From positions 275,360 through 339,359 of the forward strand of contig JASVEC010000041.1 of NCBI GenBank assembly GCA_030770535.1: a stretch of 64,000 nt of DNA, written 5' to 3'. A program made the translations under genes and the position numbers. Positions 12,544-27,788 of the stretch are shown in pieces. The stretch's first letter is position 1; each line of letters begins with the position of its first letter. The notes under the pieces were generated by a model. It saw only the letters and a program-made list of their open reading frames with translations, did not search any database and was not told the DNA's origin. The stretch is from Batkoa obscura (lineage: Eukaryota; Entomophthoromycota; Entomophthoromycetes; Entomophthorales; Batkoaceae).

Positions 12544-13149
12544 CTAATTTAATAAATTTATTCTTTTAATAAATCGATAGAAAATAAAGTTATGAAAAAA
12601 TAGGTTTCATAAATAAATTAAGTGACTAGCTTTAAATTTAGGTGAATCTTAAGTTAACCAATCAACGATAAGATGTGTTGGCAATTTTAAATGTTAATAA
12701 TCTTGATAAATTATTTTATTGAATACTAATAGATAGAAGGATTTTTTTTCAATAATGCTAATAAAAATTTTAAATTATTATTTGAAACATATAAAATTAG
12801 AATATTAATTTATAAATATAAACTATTTTTAATTTTATTTACTATTGATACATTCTATTTTTATTTCTATTTATTAATGTTAATTTATTTTTAAAAAAGA
12901 TTAATAAATTTCAAAAATGTTCTAAAAATCCACTTAATAAATTAACAAATCTAATAACACCAACTAATTATATTCTCATTCCTGTCATCTAATTGGTTAA
13001 TATATCTAAATCAAAAATAAATTTAAAAAACAATTAAAAATTCAAAAGTTAATATATTCAAAAAGATCAACGATAACATTTTATTTCATTTTAAATAACA
13101 ATAACTAACTTGTATCAACTAATAATAATAATATAAAATATTCCATAAA
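12544..13149. other. divergent intergenic region between Derlin and ArfGAP genes
   Basis: About 600 bp upstream of both genes, so it must contain two promoters. It is almost pure A/T with no clear TATAAA in either direction and no foldback element. Confidence 0.5.
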
Positions 13150-16197
<3,048 letters not shown>

Positions 16198-16493
16198 TTA
16201 GCTGTTGAAAATTCTTATTGAATCATGATTGTTTTTATTAAAGATTAAAATAAAATTGGAGAATTTTTTAAATATTATTATGAATAATAGAACTACCTTT
16301 TATATATTATTTTAAATAATTTTGTTTATTTATTATTATGAGAATAATTGTATTCTAATTTTCAACTATAGTTAATTATATTAAATTGAAATAAATCAAT
16401 TGAAAAATTAAATTAAAATTTAAAAAATATAAAGTTACTAATTTAGTTTACTAATCATAATCTAATAATAAAAACAGGTCCTATTTTGATCCA

Positions 16494-16889
16494 CTATACT
16501 TGGTTTTCCTCTTTATTTTCTATCTCTTGTTTCTTTTTCTTCAACTCCATTTTCATTTGACTTCCCCATTGACTCTTTAAATTCTCATCACTGGTCTCTA
16601 ACAAATAATTATCCAAACCACCTTTTTTATCAATAGTCCTTAAAGCAGCCATACTTACGGTTAAATTATAACTCTTCCCCATCAATTCTGAAAATAAGCT
16701 TTTTTTAGTTACATTGGGAAACCATTTACGTTTTGTTTTATGATTACTATGAGGTTTGTTGTTACCACTTAATACTTGTTTTCCTCCTAATAAGTGCCCT
16801 TCCACATTTCGGAAAATATTATAATAGTTACGTCGATTCTCGCGGTTGCTCTTGATGATAGTTCCGAATTGCTTTAGTTGATAACTCAT
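16494..16889 (-). CDS. MRPL24: mitochondrial large-subunit ribosomal protein bL28m
   Basis: An intronless 131-residue protein. The bL28 core is clear: FGTIIKSNRENRRN, GHLLGGKQVLSGNNKPHSNH, KTKRKWFPNVTKKSLFSEL, then AALRTIDKKGGLDNYLL, ending in a highly charged Lys/Glu tail. It is a structural component of the mitochondrial 54S ribosome. The symbol is that of the yeast orthologue (YmL14/YmL24 type) and is by family match only. The stop lies about 300 bp from the end of the ArfGAP gene, and the two genes converge. Confidence 0.92.
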   Translation of the reverse strand: MSYQLKQFGTIIKSNRENRRNYYNIFRNVEGHLLGGKQVLSGNNKPHSNHKTKRKWFPNVTKKSLFSELMGKSYNLTVSMAALRTIDKKGGLDNYLLETSDENLKSQWGSQMKMELKKKKQEIENKEENQV

Positions 16890-18945
16890 GTTTTTGATTG
16901 TTTGACGGAAAATTGAAGTATTGAAGGGAGATAGAATTTTTAGTTTGATGGTAACTTTATTATGGGATTTTTAGGATAGAATCGGGTTTTGTTCTATTAT
17001 TTAGATGTTGAGATTGAAAATCAAATTTAATTAATGGATATGAGAAAATTAATATTTACTATCATTATCTTTTTAAAAGATATCAATCAATTCAAATTTA
17101 ATTAAAACATTTATTTATATCTTTTTCATAAAAACATAATTATTTCCCCAATGATTTGTATTTAAAACAACTTTTAAAGAAAATCCTTTGCTTTACAAAA
17201 AACATGAAGTTTTACAAGCGATATATTATTTTTATAATGTCAATGATTTTAAATAACTATATCTTAGAAAATTTTGTAAAACTATTTTTAATAATATCAT
17301 AAATAGGATAAACATTTCTATTTCTAGTATTTATATTAGTAAACATGACTTGTTTCAAATACTAAATGAGAATGTTTTTTTGCTCAACAATTTACTTAAT
17401 AACTTATTGAAATTTCAAACTGTTTAAAACTGAACAAAATTTTGAGTATGAAAATATATTTTTTTGTTTAAGAATTTTACTAAAAATCTTTCTGCTCAAA
17501 TAGCGCTTAAAGGTGGAAAAAGTAATTAAATCGAAAAGAACATCCTCATATCATTATTAAAAAGTGTTTATTTCATTAAAACATAGTGATAGTAAAAGAA
17601 AATTTTGTATAATGCACTAAAACTATTTTGATATGACATGTCACTTTTTATAAAAACGATTCAAGCTGATATAACTTATCGTCTTTAATGTTAAGTAAAC
17701 TACAGTTGGCTGTTTTTTTAGATTTCTTAAAGGTCATGTCCCTTAATAGTTTGTTGGTAAACAAAGTAAGATAATACTAACACAGAGGAGAGATCAGCAA
17801 TTCACTAAATATTTATCTAGCTTGATATTCTTTGGACAAATCTGGATAATGTCCAGATAAATTCATTTCATCAAATTATTCCTTATATTATAAAAATATA
17901 ATTCATTAAAGATTTATTAAGATCCTATATAAATGAAATCTCTATACAGGGTTTACAAACAACTCACAATACAAAGGAGTATAGGTCAATTAGTTTACAA
18001 TTGAATCTTTAAAAAAATCTATTTCTAAATTTAGTAGTTTCTAAATTAGTTTGGTATAATAGAAAGAAAAAATAAATAAATGTTATGGTAATTATTAAGT
18101 TACTATAACCATGAATTATTTATAATTCTTTCCTATTTAATAGATTATAACGATATGAACTGTTTACCTTATTTTTCATTAAACGTAAACATACCTCATA
18201 TTGATACTCATTATTAACTTATTTTCATTGAAATAACATTTTGCTACTCCGTAAAAGCACTCATCACAGTTTTGTCTAGTTTTAAATATGTAATAAATTA
18301 AGGGTCAAAGAACAATATTAATAAAATCATACATCAACAATATTTTATATTTATCTTGATTATAATTTCCATTAAACCATATAATGTGTTTTGATGTTGG
18401 AATCATATTGAAGTTTTTTTTAGCACATATAAAATAGTTGATGTTTGAAATTTTTTATGGATAGGGGGTTGATTTCAAAGTTATGTTTTTACGGGTAAAG
18501 TGGAAGCTTTTTGAAAAGTATGCGGATAAATTGAGTTTCAAAAGCCTATGAATATTTATTGAAAGATTTAACTTTTCAAAGTATGAAAATCACATATTAA
18601 TAATAATCAAAAACAAGACATTATTGTGTTTAAGAAGTAAATGTAAAACAACATTAAAACAATGGAATAGTTTTAGTTTAAAGTCTAAAGCTTTATTAAT
18701 GAAGCATAAAATGATACTAATGAATATTTGAAATATTGGATAAGTTAAATTATAAATCGGATAATATAAATTACAGAAGTTGATTGAATTCTAATTTTAT
18801 ACTTAAGATAATTAATTACGGATTATGAGATATTGGTGTCTATTTAAAAAAACGTTATAGCGATAGTGGGAGAAGAAATTTTAATTACAATAGAATATTC
18901 AAAAATAGACCGATATACCCGTTTTGAAAAAATTAGTATACAAAA
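16890..18945. other. gene-free AT-rich stretch
   Basis: About 2 kb with one foldback element (17450-17547) and no supportable gene. Confidence 0.55.
17450..17547 (+). mobile_element. foldback MITE-like element, copy 4
   Basis: The left terminus is worn (GAAAATAT) and the right terminus is CATCCTC. The interior has CTCAAATAGCGCTTAAAGGTGG with both purine/pyrimidine arms. Forward orientation. Confidence 0.8.
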
Positions 18946-19542
18946 TTAACGATAATAGCAAGACATAAGTTGACAAAAAGAAATCAGAGCAAGTTGAAAT
19001 TCATGAATTTTTAAATGAACATTAAACTCCAATTCAGCTAACATAATACCTGTGTGTGTTAAACTACAAGAAGCTAAAATAAATCCAAGATCTTGTGGAT
19101 CCATTAATTTCCATGATTTAATCCTATCATATTTATTTTTTTCTATTATAATGGTATATCTTTTAACTTCTGTTTCATTATAAATAATTAAATTATACGA
19201 CATATCATTAGTTTTAAAAAGTTCGGCAGCAATGGTATTTAACTTAATGACAAATCTAAGTTGATTGTTGATATCTGGGATAATCTTGGATTCCATTGAT
19301 AAGTTATTACATTGCTTTTTGTCCTGTATCTTTATTCCGTGGATACTCTGATAGACTTTATACCAAGTTGATGTTTTGGGTGTTTCTTTGACAGACCATA
19401 CGGCACTTGTTATATCAGAAGTAAGGCAAAAATTCATTTTTATGTAAAATTTCTTTTTAGATACTTGATCATAGGTAGGTAATTTAATATCATTAAAATA
19501 TTGAGTATAATCAGGTAATAATTCTGTATTAATGGCCGACAT
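18946..19542 (-). CDS. orphan 198-residue protein, possibly a tubby/LURP-like beta-barrel
   Basis: Not recognised with certainty. The frame is 198 residues from an ATG whose TATA box lies 54 bp upstream. The N-terminus carries LPTYDQ, similar to a PTxY-type WW-binding motif. The middle is strand-rich (KKFYIKMNF, SAVWSVKE, TWYKVYQSI). The last 30 residues form a hydrophobic helix (EFQLALISFCQLM). Strands followed by a buried C-terminal hydrophobic helix resemble tubby C-terminal/LURP-one proteins, of which fungi have divergent versions, but no defining motif is seen. No signal peptide or membrane segment is visible. Codon use is protein-like (no long A/T homopolymer bias), which supports a real gene. 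Confidence 0.65.
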   Translation of the reverse strand: MSAINTELLPDYTQYFNDIKLPTYDQVSKKKFYIKMNFCLTSDITSAVWSVKETPKTSTWYKVYQSIHGIKIQDKKQCNNLSMESKIIPDINNQLRFVIKLNTIAAELFKTNDMSYNLIIYNETEVKRYTIIIEKNKYDRIKSWKLMDPQDLGFILASCSLTHTGIMLAELEFNVHLKIHEFQLALISFCQLMSCYYR

Positions 19543-19595
19543 ATTTTATTATATTATATCTTATCTTGTTAACCTAAAATTGGAATAAAGCTTTT

Positions 19596-19603
19596 CTTTT
19601 ATA
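19596..19603 (-). promoter_or_regulatory. TATA box of the 198-residue orphan
   Basis: TATAAAAG on the minus strand, 54 bp upstream of the ATG at 19542. Confidence 0.5.
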
Positions 19604-20988
19604 CTATTGATCTCTAAAAACTGCGTAAAAATAAAAATAAACATTATAAACTATTTATTGTTGTATTAATGTTCATTAGGGTGCAAATTACTATAAAAAA
19701 TGATTGTTATAATCGCTATTCATGCTATTATTTTCTATTTTTGTTTTGTTTTTTATTTTTTAGTTGTTTATGCTTAGAATTTAATTATTAATACACTTTT
19801 TATATCTTCTATTTTCGGTTAATATAAAAGTGCACCATCTTACTCTTATTTGTGTAATATAGCTATTGTTTATATACTAGTATACATTAGATGTAAATTA
19901 GAAGGAACAATAATAATAAACTTGTTAGACAATCCATATTTTATTAAGTACATTATGTAACGATAGTCTGTCATTATAAAATCGGAACATGAATAGACAA
20001 AGCGATTTCAAGAACAATACTAATATAAAATCTATAATATAGGATAATTCGGACCTTAACAAATAGTAAAATAAAGTGAATGAGTCACAACTAATCTTAA
20101 AAGCCCCACAACAATTGAATATCCCCCTTTATAATCTCATCAAAATATGTTTTCATAAGTTAGAATTTATTATTTATAATTAAAAATTGATTAAAATCAT
20201 ATATAAATAGCTCTCTCCAAGTTTAATAGTGTATAATTAATTTTTGTTGAGCCCCAAATTATTGGTATAAACAGGAATGGAAAGGCTTATTAAGTAAATA
20301 GCCATGATATTTCATTGAATAAGCATAAAAATAAGCATAAGATTCTGATATTAAGATCTGATTAACTTTTTTACCATGCGCCTATAAGTTGAATGAAATT
20401 TAATTTTGGAAGCTTCTAGGCTATTGTTGATTATTAATCAAAATAGTGTTTTTGGGTTAGTTTTTAAGATACTTTTAAGCGGAGTCCATTTATAGAAAAC
20501 TTTGTAATTTTATTTTTATAGTTTTATTGCACTAGATTATTTTTTTTTACTATTATTATTACCTCGGGAAAACTCAACATGTTTTTTAGATAAACTTTAG
20601 TTAATTACAAACTATAAGGATATATTAAAGCAACTAGAAAATTCTAAACAATAAAATATTCAATTTCTATGATAGCTAGTAATAGACTCAAAGGAGTGAT
20701 TATTATAGCATACTATCAGTAGTTAAAAGCGCTTGTACAGCTTTTAACGCTAATTAATATAATATCCATATCGATTATCAAGAGCAAATATATTCCAACT
20801 ATGGAACGTTGAATGATAAACATTATTGCCCTGATGATTAAGTGAATTCAATTAATTTAGCATAACTGGATGTTTAAATTAAACTTCCGGTAGGCGCTAA
20901 GATATTCTAAAATGGTTTAATGCATTGTTTTGACTATGATACAATAAAACCAGTAAAAAACGTAGAAAGCTATAAGTAAAAAATAGAT

Positions 20989-21086
20989 GGTGATATTTTT
21001 TTGATTTCATTACTTTTTCCATTTTTTAGGCACTACCTGAGTGGAAAGATTATTAGTAAAATTCTTAAACACAAAAATACATCCCC
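20989..21086 (-). mobile_element. foldback MITE-like element, copy 5
   Basis: Reverse orientation: GGTGATAT...ACATCCCC, with the TTTTTCCA arm on the left and GTGGAAAGATT on the right. The core is altered (AGGCACT). Confidence 0.82.
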
Positions 21087-21290
21087 ATATTTTTTAATAT
21101 ATAGCAGTATTAAAAACTTACTTTTAATAAAGCATTGTTTTAATGAATAAATTTTACATAGTAAAAAAGATGGCGAAAAATGACCGTGCAAATGTTAGAT
21201 TAATACTTGGGGTAAAAGCCCAATATACATCCATACTATCAAGATTTAATATAAAGGCTCCTAAAGCTATATTGTCACTAACTCACTATA

Positions 21291-21384
21291 TGGATATGAT
21301 TTTTTTCATTACTTTTTCCATCTTTTGAGCGCTATTTGAGTGGAAAAATTGGTAGTGAAATTCTTAAACAAAAAAATACATCCC
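21291..21384 (-). mobile_element. foldback MITE-like element, copy 6
   Basis: Reverse orientation, with GAGCGCTATTTGAGTGGAAA in the middle and ACATCCC at the right end. It lies about 200 bp from copy 5 in the same orientation. Confidence 0.82.
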
Positions 21385-21735
21385 TATATATTAAGTGATA
21401 AGATTAATAGTCAAAATTCTTAAATTTTTTAACATTGCAAATCTTTATGTTGTCATTGATGATATTTCAAATGAATGTTGCATTATTTTATCAATAACAA
21501 TAACCCAGGTTCATGATTTAAATACTTTTGTATCATTTAGTATTTAGTTATGAGTGAATAATTTATTCTCATTGAAAAATTTAGAAAGTGATCGCTGTTT
21601 GTATTACTTACTAGAATGTAAAGTATTGATGATATTTTTTATTGCCTGAATCTAGTTAATAAATTTCAAATTCCCGATATATGAAAGGTTTACAACAATA
21701 TAAAAATAAAAAATATATATTTAATAATTTATTGT

Positions 21736-22251
21736 TTAAGCGTATTTGACGCTGCAAGAAGCATTTTGGTCAATTTGACAAAGATAACCGTTATTAGATC
21801 TACTAATTTTAAAGGTATTAACTGGGCAGGTAATTTGAACTGCGGTTGCACCTTGTACACCATTAATATTATAGATATAAAGAGTGTAAGTGCCATCACC
21901 ATTATTGAAATATTTAATATTTGGAGAATAAATAGTATAGTAATTATTAACAGTTCCATAGTACTGGTTATATCCATTCCACCCAAGGATACCGCTATAA
22001 TAGGGGTAACCGTTGTAATATCCACCATGACCGTAAGGTTTTCCAAAGCCCCCGAATAAAAGATTAAAGGCTGATTTCAAGGTATAAGCGATCAAACCAA
22101 AGGTCTTTGCTTGAACATTACTTTTTGGAGCAGTATTCAAAACTGGAGTTACAGCTTCGCCTGCAGGTGGAATACTTGGAGCAGTTTGGCTTGCAGCACT
22201 AACAAAACTAAAGGCTGCTAAAGTCACAAGGATAATAGAGGTGAATTTCAT
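21736..22251 (-). CDS. secreted Gly/Tyr-rich orphan protein
   Basis: A 171-residue protein with a textbook signal peptide (MKFTSIILVTLAAFSFVSAA), predicted cut after the Ala-rich end near residue 20. A Pro/Thr-rich spacer follows, then a Gly/Tyr-rich segment (residues ~68-100, GGFGKPYGHGGYYNGYPYYS). A C-terminal part is strand-like and carries three cysteines (ITCP, YLCQ, ASCS). No enzyme motif is present. Such Gly/Tyr-rich secreted proteins often sit in walls or extracellular coats, but function here is inference only. No intron. A TATA box lies 52 bp upstream. The gene sits in the island of other secreted proteins, with foldback copies on both sides. Confidence 0.8.
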   Translation of the reverse strand: MKFTSIILVTLAAFSFVSAASQTAPSIPPAGEAVTPVLNTAPKSNVQAKTFGLIAYTLKSAFNLLFGGFGKPYGHGGYYNGYPYYSGILGWNGYNQYYGTVNNYYTIYSPNIKYFNNGDGTYTLYIYNINGVQGATAVQITCPVNTFKISRSNNGYLCQIDQNASCSVKYA

Positions 22252-22302
22252 TGTTCGATCGATTCAAATATTTCTGATAAACTTTTCTTCAGTTTTTCCT
22301 AG

Positions 22303-22310
22303 CTTATATA
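22303..22310 (-). promoter_or_regulatory. TATA box of the Gly/Tyr-rich secreted gene
   Basis: TATATAAG on the minus strand, 52 bp upstream of the ATG at 22251. Confidence 0.55.
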
Positions 22311-25300
22311 CTTTCTAATTTCTGTTATTGTTCTTCACTTTAGAAACAACATTAAAAATGAATTTATAAATAGATTTGATCGTGTTGTGACTCTATAGTC
22401 GCTTGTTAAAAAATAATCACTCATAAAATAAGGCTTACCAATTCTAAAAAAGCCTTATTTTCTTGAATGCTTCTGCTACGATTAATTTGAGGGAAGTATG
22501 ATCTACTATACTGTTCATTTAAAAATAGTTAACTAGAATTAATAAAAAAAAACAAAGGATCAGGCTTTGAAAAGATTATTTGAAGAGAATATTTAATTAT
22601 AATTTTTTTTGCTAAACTGGCCACAATTTATTTAAATCAGCTATATAAATTTTTGGCTTTAAATTTTTTGATCAAATTTACTATTTATGGCAAATCACCT
22701 AATGCTTTAAGTAGCATTTTTAAAATCAAAGTCCAACCTTTATGTTCTTTTATACAAATAAATCACAAAATATAATTGTTTCACATTTACTATAATTCTA
22801 AACAAAATTATCATGGTATATTGTAAAGTCGCATAGACAAGTTTGAGGGTTTATTACTTCTAACTACCCATCATTATTCTTTTATTATGTAGCTTAAAGT
22901 TAGGTTTTAACGCTCTTTTAAATGCCAGCTATAAAGGTGTAAAAGACCAAAATAACGTTGTATCCTTATTTTTATACCTTTGATATTACAATAGTATAAT
23001 AATTTTTTTTCACTTGCTATTCTTGAAATTTTCACGTTCGATTGATATATCTCTATAACATAGCTATAATTAAAGAGAAATTAATTTTCATCTAAAAATA
23101 ATTTTAAGTTGATTTAATGTAATATTCAATTGAAGTAATTGCGCTTTGAAGAATTATAATCACTTCAATGACATTAGCTTGCGCATTACAAAATTCAATT
23201 TAATATTATTTAATTATGCTTTTAAAAATTATGCTTTTAACTGCTTAAGTAATCTGACAATATTAAATATAGTATAAATGGCTTATAAAATTATTAATAT
23301 TCGTTTGTGATATTGTGAAAATAAATTAAAAGTAAATTGGGCATTTTTTATTTCGTATTTAATGAGTTTAATTATAACGATTCTTTATATTTTTATATTC
23401 ATTAAATATAAAAGTGAAAAACATCCAATCTACGTTTAGTATATTTTTATAATATTTTGTATTATAACATATACATATGATTCTAAAACCATTCTTTAAC
23501 AATACAAATAGATATTCTTCTTTTAAATAATATCACTCAATCACCAATTTTAGCTTGAGACTTGATCTATTTATAATTTTTATCTGCTTTTTTAAGCTTT
23601 GACTATAATCTATATCCTTACTTTTCGACTAGTTGATTTTATTTTTGACCATAATAACATCCTTGTGTTGGACAGAGGTTACTTAATTTCGTTTTTTATA
23701 CAAATCGTGAATTGAAACACTTCGTTTAGGCTTATTGAATCTGTTTCTGAGCTACTTTCTAAATCTACTTGAATCAATTTACTCAAGATTCTTTTTGTAT
23801 TTTTGGTTTTTAATATGGTAGTGTTTTTTTTAACTTCATTATTTTTTCCATCTTTTAAGCGCTGTTTGAGTGGAAAATTTGTTAGTAAAATCCTTAAACA
23901 CAAAGATACATCCCCATATCTTTACTTTTATTTTGGCTCAATAAAACACTTGAGGCTTGACTTTTCAATAGCTAAACCACATGAATAATTGTTATTATTA
24001 AAAGTATAATGAGGCTTCCTAAAGATGATACAGCATTCCTACTACAGTCCGACCATGTAATATTTTTAAATTAGTCAAGTTATAAATATAAGGATATTTT
24101 TAAAGTAATTTCCCTTTTTAGGCGAATTCTCACAAGTAAGAAATAAAATTGCTACAGTTGGTTTTTTTTATATCAAAGATATTTATCAACTTGTTTAGTT
24201 TTGAAAACACTGTATATCCAGGTATGTCATGAAATGTACTTAAATCGAAAATATACTCTTGATTTCAACTAGACTTTCAAGCATATATATAATTACTATG
24301 TTAATTAATTTTAAAATTTACAAAACATCTATTAGACAGTAATTTTTCATAATTACCATCTTTTTTAATTATTATTGGTTATCGTAGAGCTTATAGTAGT
24401 TTTCTATCATTGTTTCAATTTTTTCTAACTTCATGAAATGTCCAAGGTACCCAAGTGTTTTGTTAACAAAAATTATACATATTATAGGATAGAAGTCATG
24501 TATCATAGGGTGAGAGCTTCTCTACTGGTTCAGCTCTTGGTTAATCAAGTCCAAGAAAACGCAAACTCACTAAGTCACACTATTCTCTATATAACAAAAA
24601 GAGATGGAAGGTCAGAATATTCTTCAGAATTCTCAAGGTATTTTTTAACATGTTCATTTAGTCTACAATTAATCAAATCTTTTATTAACAAATGTGCCAA
24701 GTTTTACATATATAGCAATAGCAATGTTAAGGTTAAACTATTACTTAAATTTAAATAAGTAAATATGATAGGTAAATGTAGTATAGATAGTACTTGCAAA
24801 AATTGTTACAAAAAAACAAGTACTCAACTTTGAATATTCATTTCTTAATGGTTGGTGTTTGAAAAGTATTCCTTTTTTGTAACTGTATTTGATATCATCA
24901 TATTAATATCTATATGAAATATTGCCTCTACAAGTCTCATATTAAATTAGACATTATAGTTGAATGAGTATTAGAAAACAGTATTATTTTTGCTTGTACT
25001 ATAGGAAACTTAAAATTACTATTAAAATAGTTTGAAATTAAGTATAAAATGTTTAAAAAGTAAGAGCTTATTTGAAACATTAACACAATGTAAAATTAAA
25101 CAAGATGAATGATTTATATGAGTTTGATAGTGTTGTTTAGTATGAACATTAAAGTAGACAATTCAATAGAGCTTTTAAGGGCTTTTTTAGAATGTATTGA
25201 TTTTAAACTTGAAAATAACTTACCATGGCTGTGAATAGTGATTTTTTAAAACCATTAGAAAACGATACTAATATTAGATAAATTGAATAAAGAGAAACGA

Positions 25301-25350
25301 TAAATATGTATTTGCTATACTTTAATTCTCAAAATAGAACATCAATTAGA
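22311..25350. other. gene-free stretch
   Basis: About 3 kb. One foldback copy (23817-23915) is present. An open frame of 106 codons starting at 24438 has no recognisable motif or supporting promoter and is not called. Confidence 0.5.
23817..23915 (-). mobile_element. foldback MITE-like element, copy 7
   Basis: Reverse orientation, GGTAGTGT...ACATCCCC, flanked by ATAT on both sides. The centre reads AAGCGCTGTTTGAGTGGAAA. Confidence 0.85.
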
Positions 25351-26912
25351 TTAAAAAGTAACAACTAGCACAGTAATATCATCGCGATAGCGTCTAGACT
25401 TAGGTGCTTGAAGTGCCAAAAGTTTACGTAAAAGGGTTCCTTCTTGCTTATCTAAAGGACAATCATTTAAAGCATTTCGAATCAAATGGGTAGAAAGATT
25501 AAGGTCTTTAAAGTTATATATGTCTGTAGTATTAGCTTTCTTACGATAATCTTTACCTGATTTAGAATCTGGAGGTGAAACTAAATGATCCCCAACCAAT
25601 TCAACTATCTGTTGGTTAGTCAGCTCATCGTATAATCCATCCGTAGCTAATACAATAAATCTATCTTTTCTAGGATCAAATTTGTGGTAGGATACATCGG
25701 GTTCAGCAGTCACATAAGGTGGAGATAAATAGTTTTTTGGCATTGGTTTAGGATTAGGAAGTACTTTTTGATAAATATTTTCATGATCTTCTATACTCCA
25801 CTTATATCTAGCATCCCCAAATGCTCTTGTTGGTTCTAAATACATATAAATAAATTATAAATTTAAGCTTGATAAAACTTACGAAGTGATCCCAATATAC
25901 GATCCCTTTTGATAACGGTATCTTCCTCTCCAGGATGTAACTTCAATATTCTTGAAAATTCAGAAGGATTTTGAGTGATATGATCAGTAGAAAGTGGCAC
26001 TGCTCTCCATCTCCCGTCCTCAGTCAAACGTCCAATGACAGCTCTACAGTCACCAGTATTTGATACAAATACATGTCCGTTTTTAACATCCACACTAGCC
26101 ATAATAGCACATGAACCATTGATCCCTGGCAATAAATCTCCTAGTTTGAACTTATTGCTTTTATGGCGAAAAACTATTTGATTATCTACTGATAAGAAAG
26201 TTTGTTTAATGATTTTCTGAATATCTTCTATTCTGTTCATAGCTGTCACTCTGTCAAGTAATTCAGCTGAAACGCTATTGATAAACGGCGATACAATTTT
26301 GTTGTATTCCGATGGCAGTTTTTTGGAAACAAATTCGGAGCAATTAAATCCAGAATGTCCATCAAATACTCCTAGAATAATTTGATTATTCTCAGGCGAG
26401 CTTGAGATAAAAAATCGATCTTCAATAGGTGAATTAGAAGCTACTTGATTCGAGTATATTCTCAGTTTACTGGTTATTGGGTTTTCAACTGATGATAAAT
26501 CTATACTGATTTGATTTTGATTTTCGTTGAGTAAAAAGTCTGCTTTTTCTTCCGAAATTGGGGTTATATCTTTAAGCTTTTCTTGGATCTTTTGCTTTCT
26601 TTCCCTTTTTTCACCTGCCTCTTCTCCTTCTAATTCTAATGAGGCATCGATTTGACTTAAGTTATAAACATAATATATAGTTGCACCAACTAAAGTGACT
26701 ACTGAGAATTTAAAAAGTAAAGGAAGAAATGCTACCTTTTTTTGATCTCCTCGATATACATTATAGCTCTTGGATGCATTGTTTGATTTGTTCAAATTCT
26801 TAATGTTAGTAAATAGCGTTCTATTAAAACATCCTGGCCTGTTTAAGGTAGTTGGATAGCTTTTCAAAGCTCTAATACTCTGTGTTGCTAATTTTTGATT
26901 TAATTTTATCAT
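25351..26912 (-). CDS. PTC5: mitochondrial PP2C-family phosphatase (pyruvate dehydrogenase phosphatase type)
   Basis: Two exons (26912-25883, 25835-25351), split by a 47-nt intron, give 504 residues. The first ATG (26912) starts a basic, Ser/Thr-rich presequence, followed by one membrane segment at residues ~60-82. The PP2C motifs are in order: SPIEDRFF (E164-D165), GVFDGHSG (D184-G185-H186), NTGDCRAV, a PTRAFGDARYK segment spanning the splice junction, ATDGLYDELT and the terminal RYRDDITVLVV. Layout and the RAFGDA.YK motif match fungal Ptc5/animal PDP, metal-dependent phosphatases that dephosphorylate and activate the E1alpha subunit of pyruvate dehydrogenase in mitochondria. All metal-binding Asp residues appear intact. 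The symbol is by family similarity; Ptc6-type function is the main alternative. Confidence 0.9.
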
Positions 26913-27461
26913 TTTAAAAAACAAAAGTTCAAAACTTTAAAATGTCATCTTCTATTACTATGTGACTTTTTATTGGATAGCTCTAATTAAAAGCATGAAA
27001 CGAAATATTTTTTATAAAGTTGAGTATAGTAAAGCTATCTAACTGTTCATTTAATATTCAAATATAAGTGATATGCCTTAAAATGAAGATATTATGGAGA
27101 TCCGAATATCGAAAGATACCTCTATTAAGTGAATTTAATGAAATCATGGTGTTATATTCAAGTATCTCATACCAAACCTTTAAAGTGAAAAATAGCTTAA
27201 GCATTGGAAGAGAAATGTGGATGCAATATTGAAACCATTTAAATACCTAAAGTTATATAATTTCACTCTTATAAAGAGCTCCCTTCACCAATGTTTACTC
27301 TATACTTAAATTTCTAGGTAGAATAATCCAATCATATTGATGAGCTCAACCTTGGTAGTGATATCAAAACGAATAAAATAATATAAGGGTAATAAAATAT
27401 AAATTTATTATTTTATAGTATTAATATAAAAAGGTTCTGTTTTCACGATAGAAAAAAATAG
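26913..27461. other. AT-rich intergenic spacer
   Basis: About 550 bp between the PP2C gene and the next minus-strand gene. It must include the PP2C promoter. No TATA box or repeat stands out. Confidence 0.5.
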
Positions 27462-27788
27462 TCAAAGTATTTTTGGGACTAACTTTATAACAACACGATC
27501 ATCTTCATCTGGGTTAGGCTCATGATTGAGTAACTGCTGATTAATATTAGGGGTTAACTTAAGTTCATCATTTATTTGGTTGGTATTGCTCAATGTGTCT
27601 TTCGTCGTACCTTTTGTGTCAATCAAACTCGAAAGTACCCCATTATTTAGAATATTTGATACATTTGGCAGTAATTTTTCAGCTATACTCTGACTAATAT
27701 CCTTTTTGACATCCACTTCTTGGCGAGTAATAGGAGACGAATTAGCTAATAAAGTAAAACAAAAAAATAAATAGAAGTTGAAGAGCAT
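27462..27788 (-). CDS. small predicted secreted protein
   Basis: A 108-residue frame starting at the ATG at 27788. The N-terminus is a hydrophobic signal-like stretch (MLFNFYLFFCFTLLANSSP), followed by a hydrophilic, Asn/Asp/Lys-rich chain with a weak amphipathic repeat (ISQSIAEKLLPNVSNIL). No cysteines occur in the mature part and no domain is recognised. The open frame runs further upstream without an ATG. It is divergent from the Asn/Gln-rich secreted gene at 28439, with about 650 bp between the starts. It may be a short secreted or wall-associated protein. Existence is supported mainly by the signal peptide and non-random composition. Confidence 0.5.
   Translation of the reverse strand: MLFNFYLFFCFTLLANSSPITRQEVDVKKDISQSIAEKLLPNVSNILNNGVLSSLIDTKGTTKDTLSNTNQINDELKLTPNINQQLLNHEPNPDEDDRVVIKLVPKIL

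Larger units (their letters stand above)
19604..21735. other. gene-free stretch with two foldback copies
   Basis: No supportable gene. It contains foldback copies at 20989-21086 and 21291-21384, both reversed. Confidence 0.55.

Noticed and set aside
21143-21328. Open frame of 61 codons
   Set aside because: It runs into foldback copy 6 and its end is the element's own sequence, so it is chance.
24438-24758. ATG frame of 106 codons
   Set aside because: No signal peptide, domain, promoter box or intron partner; composition is not clearly above background.
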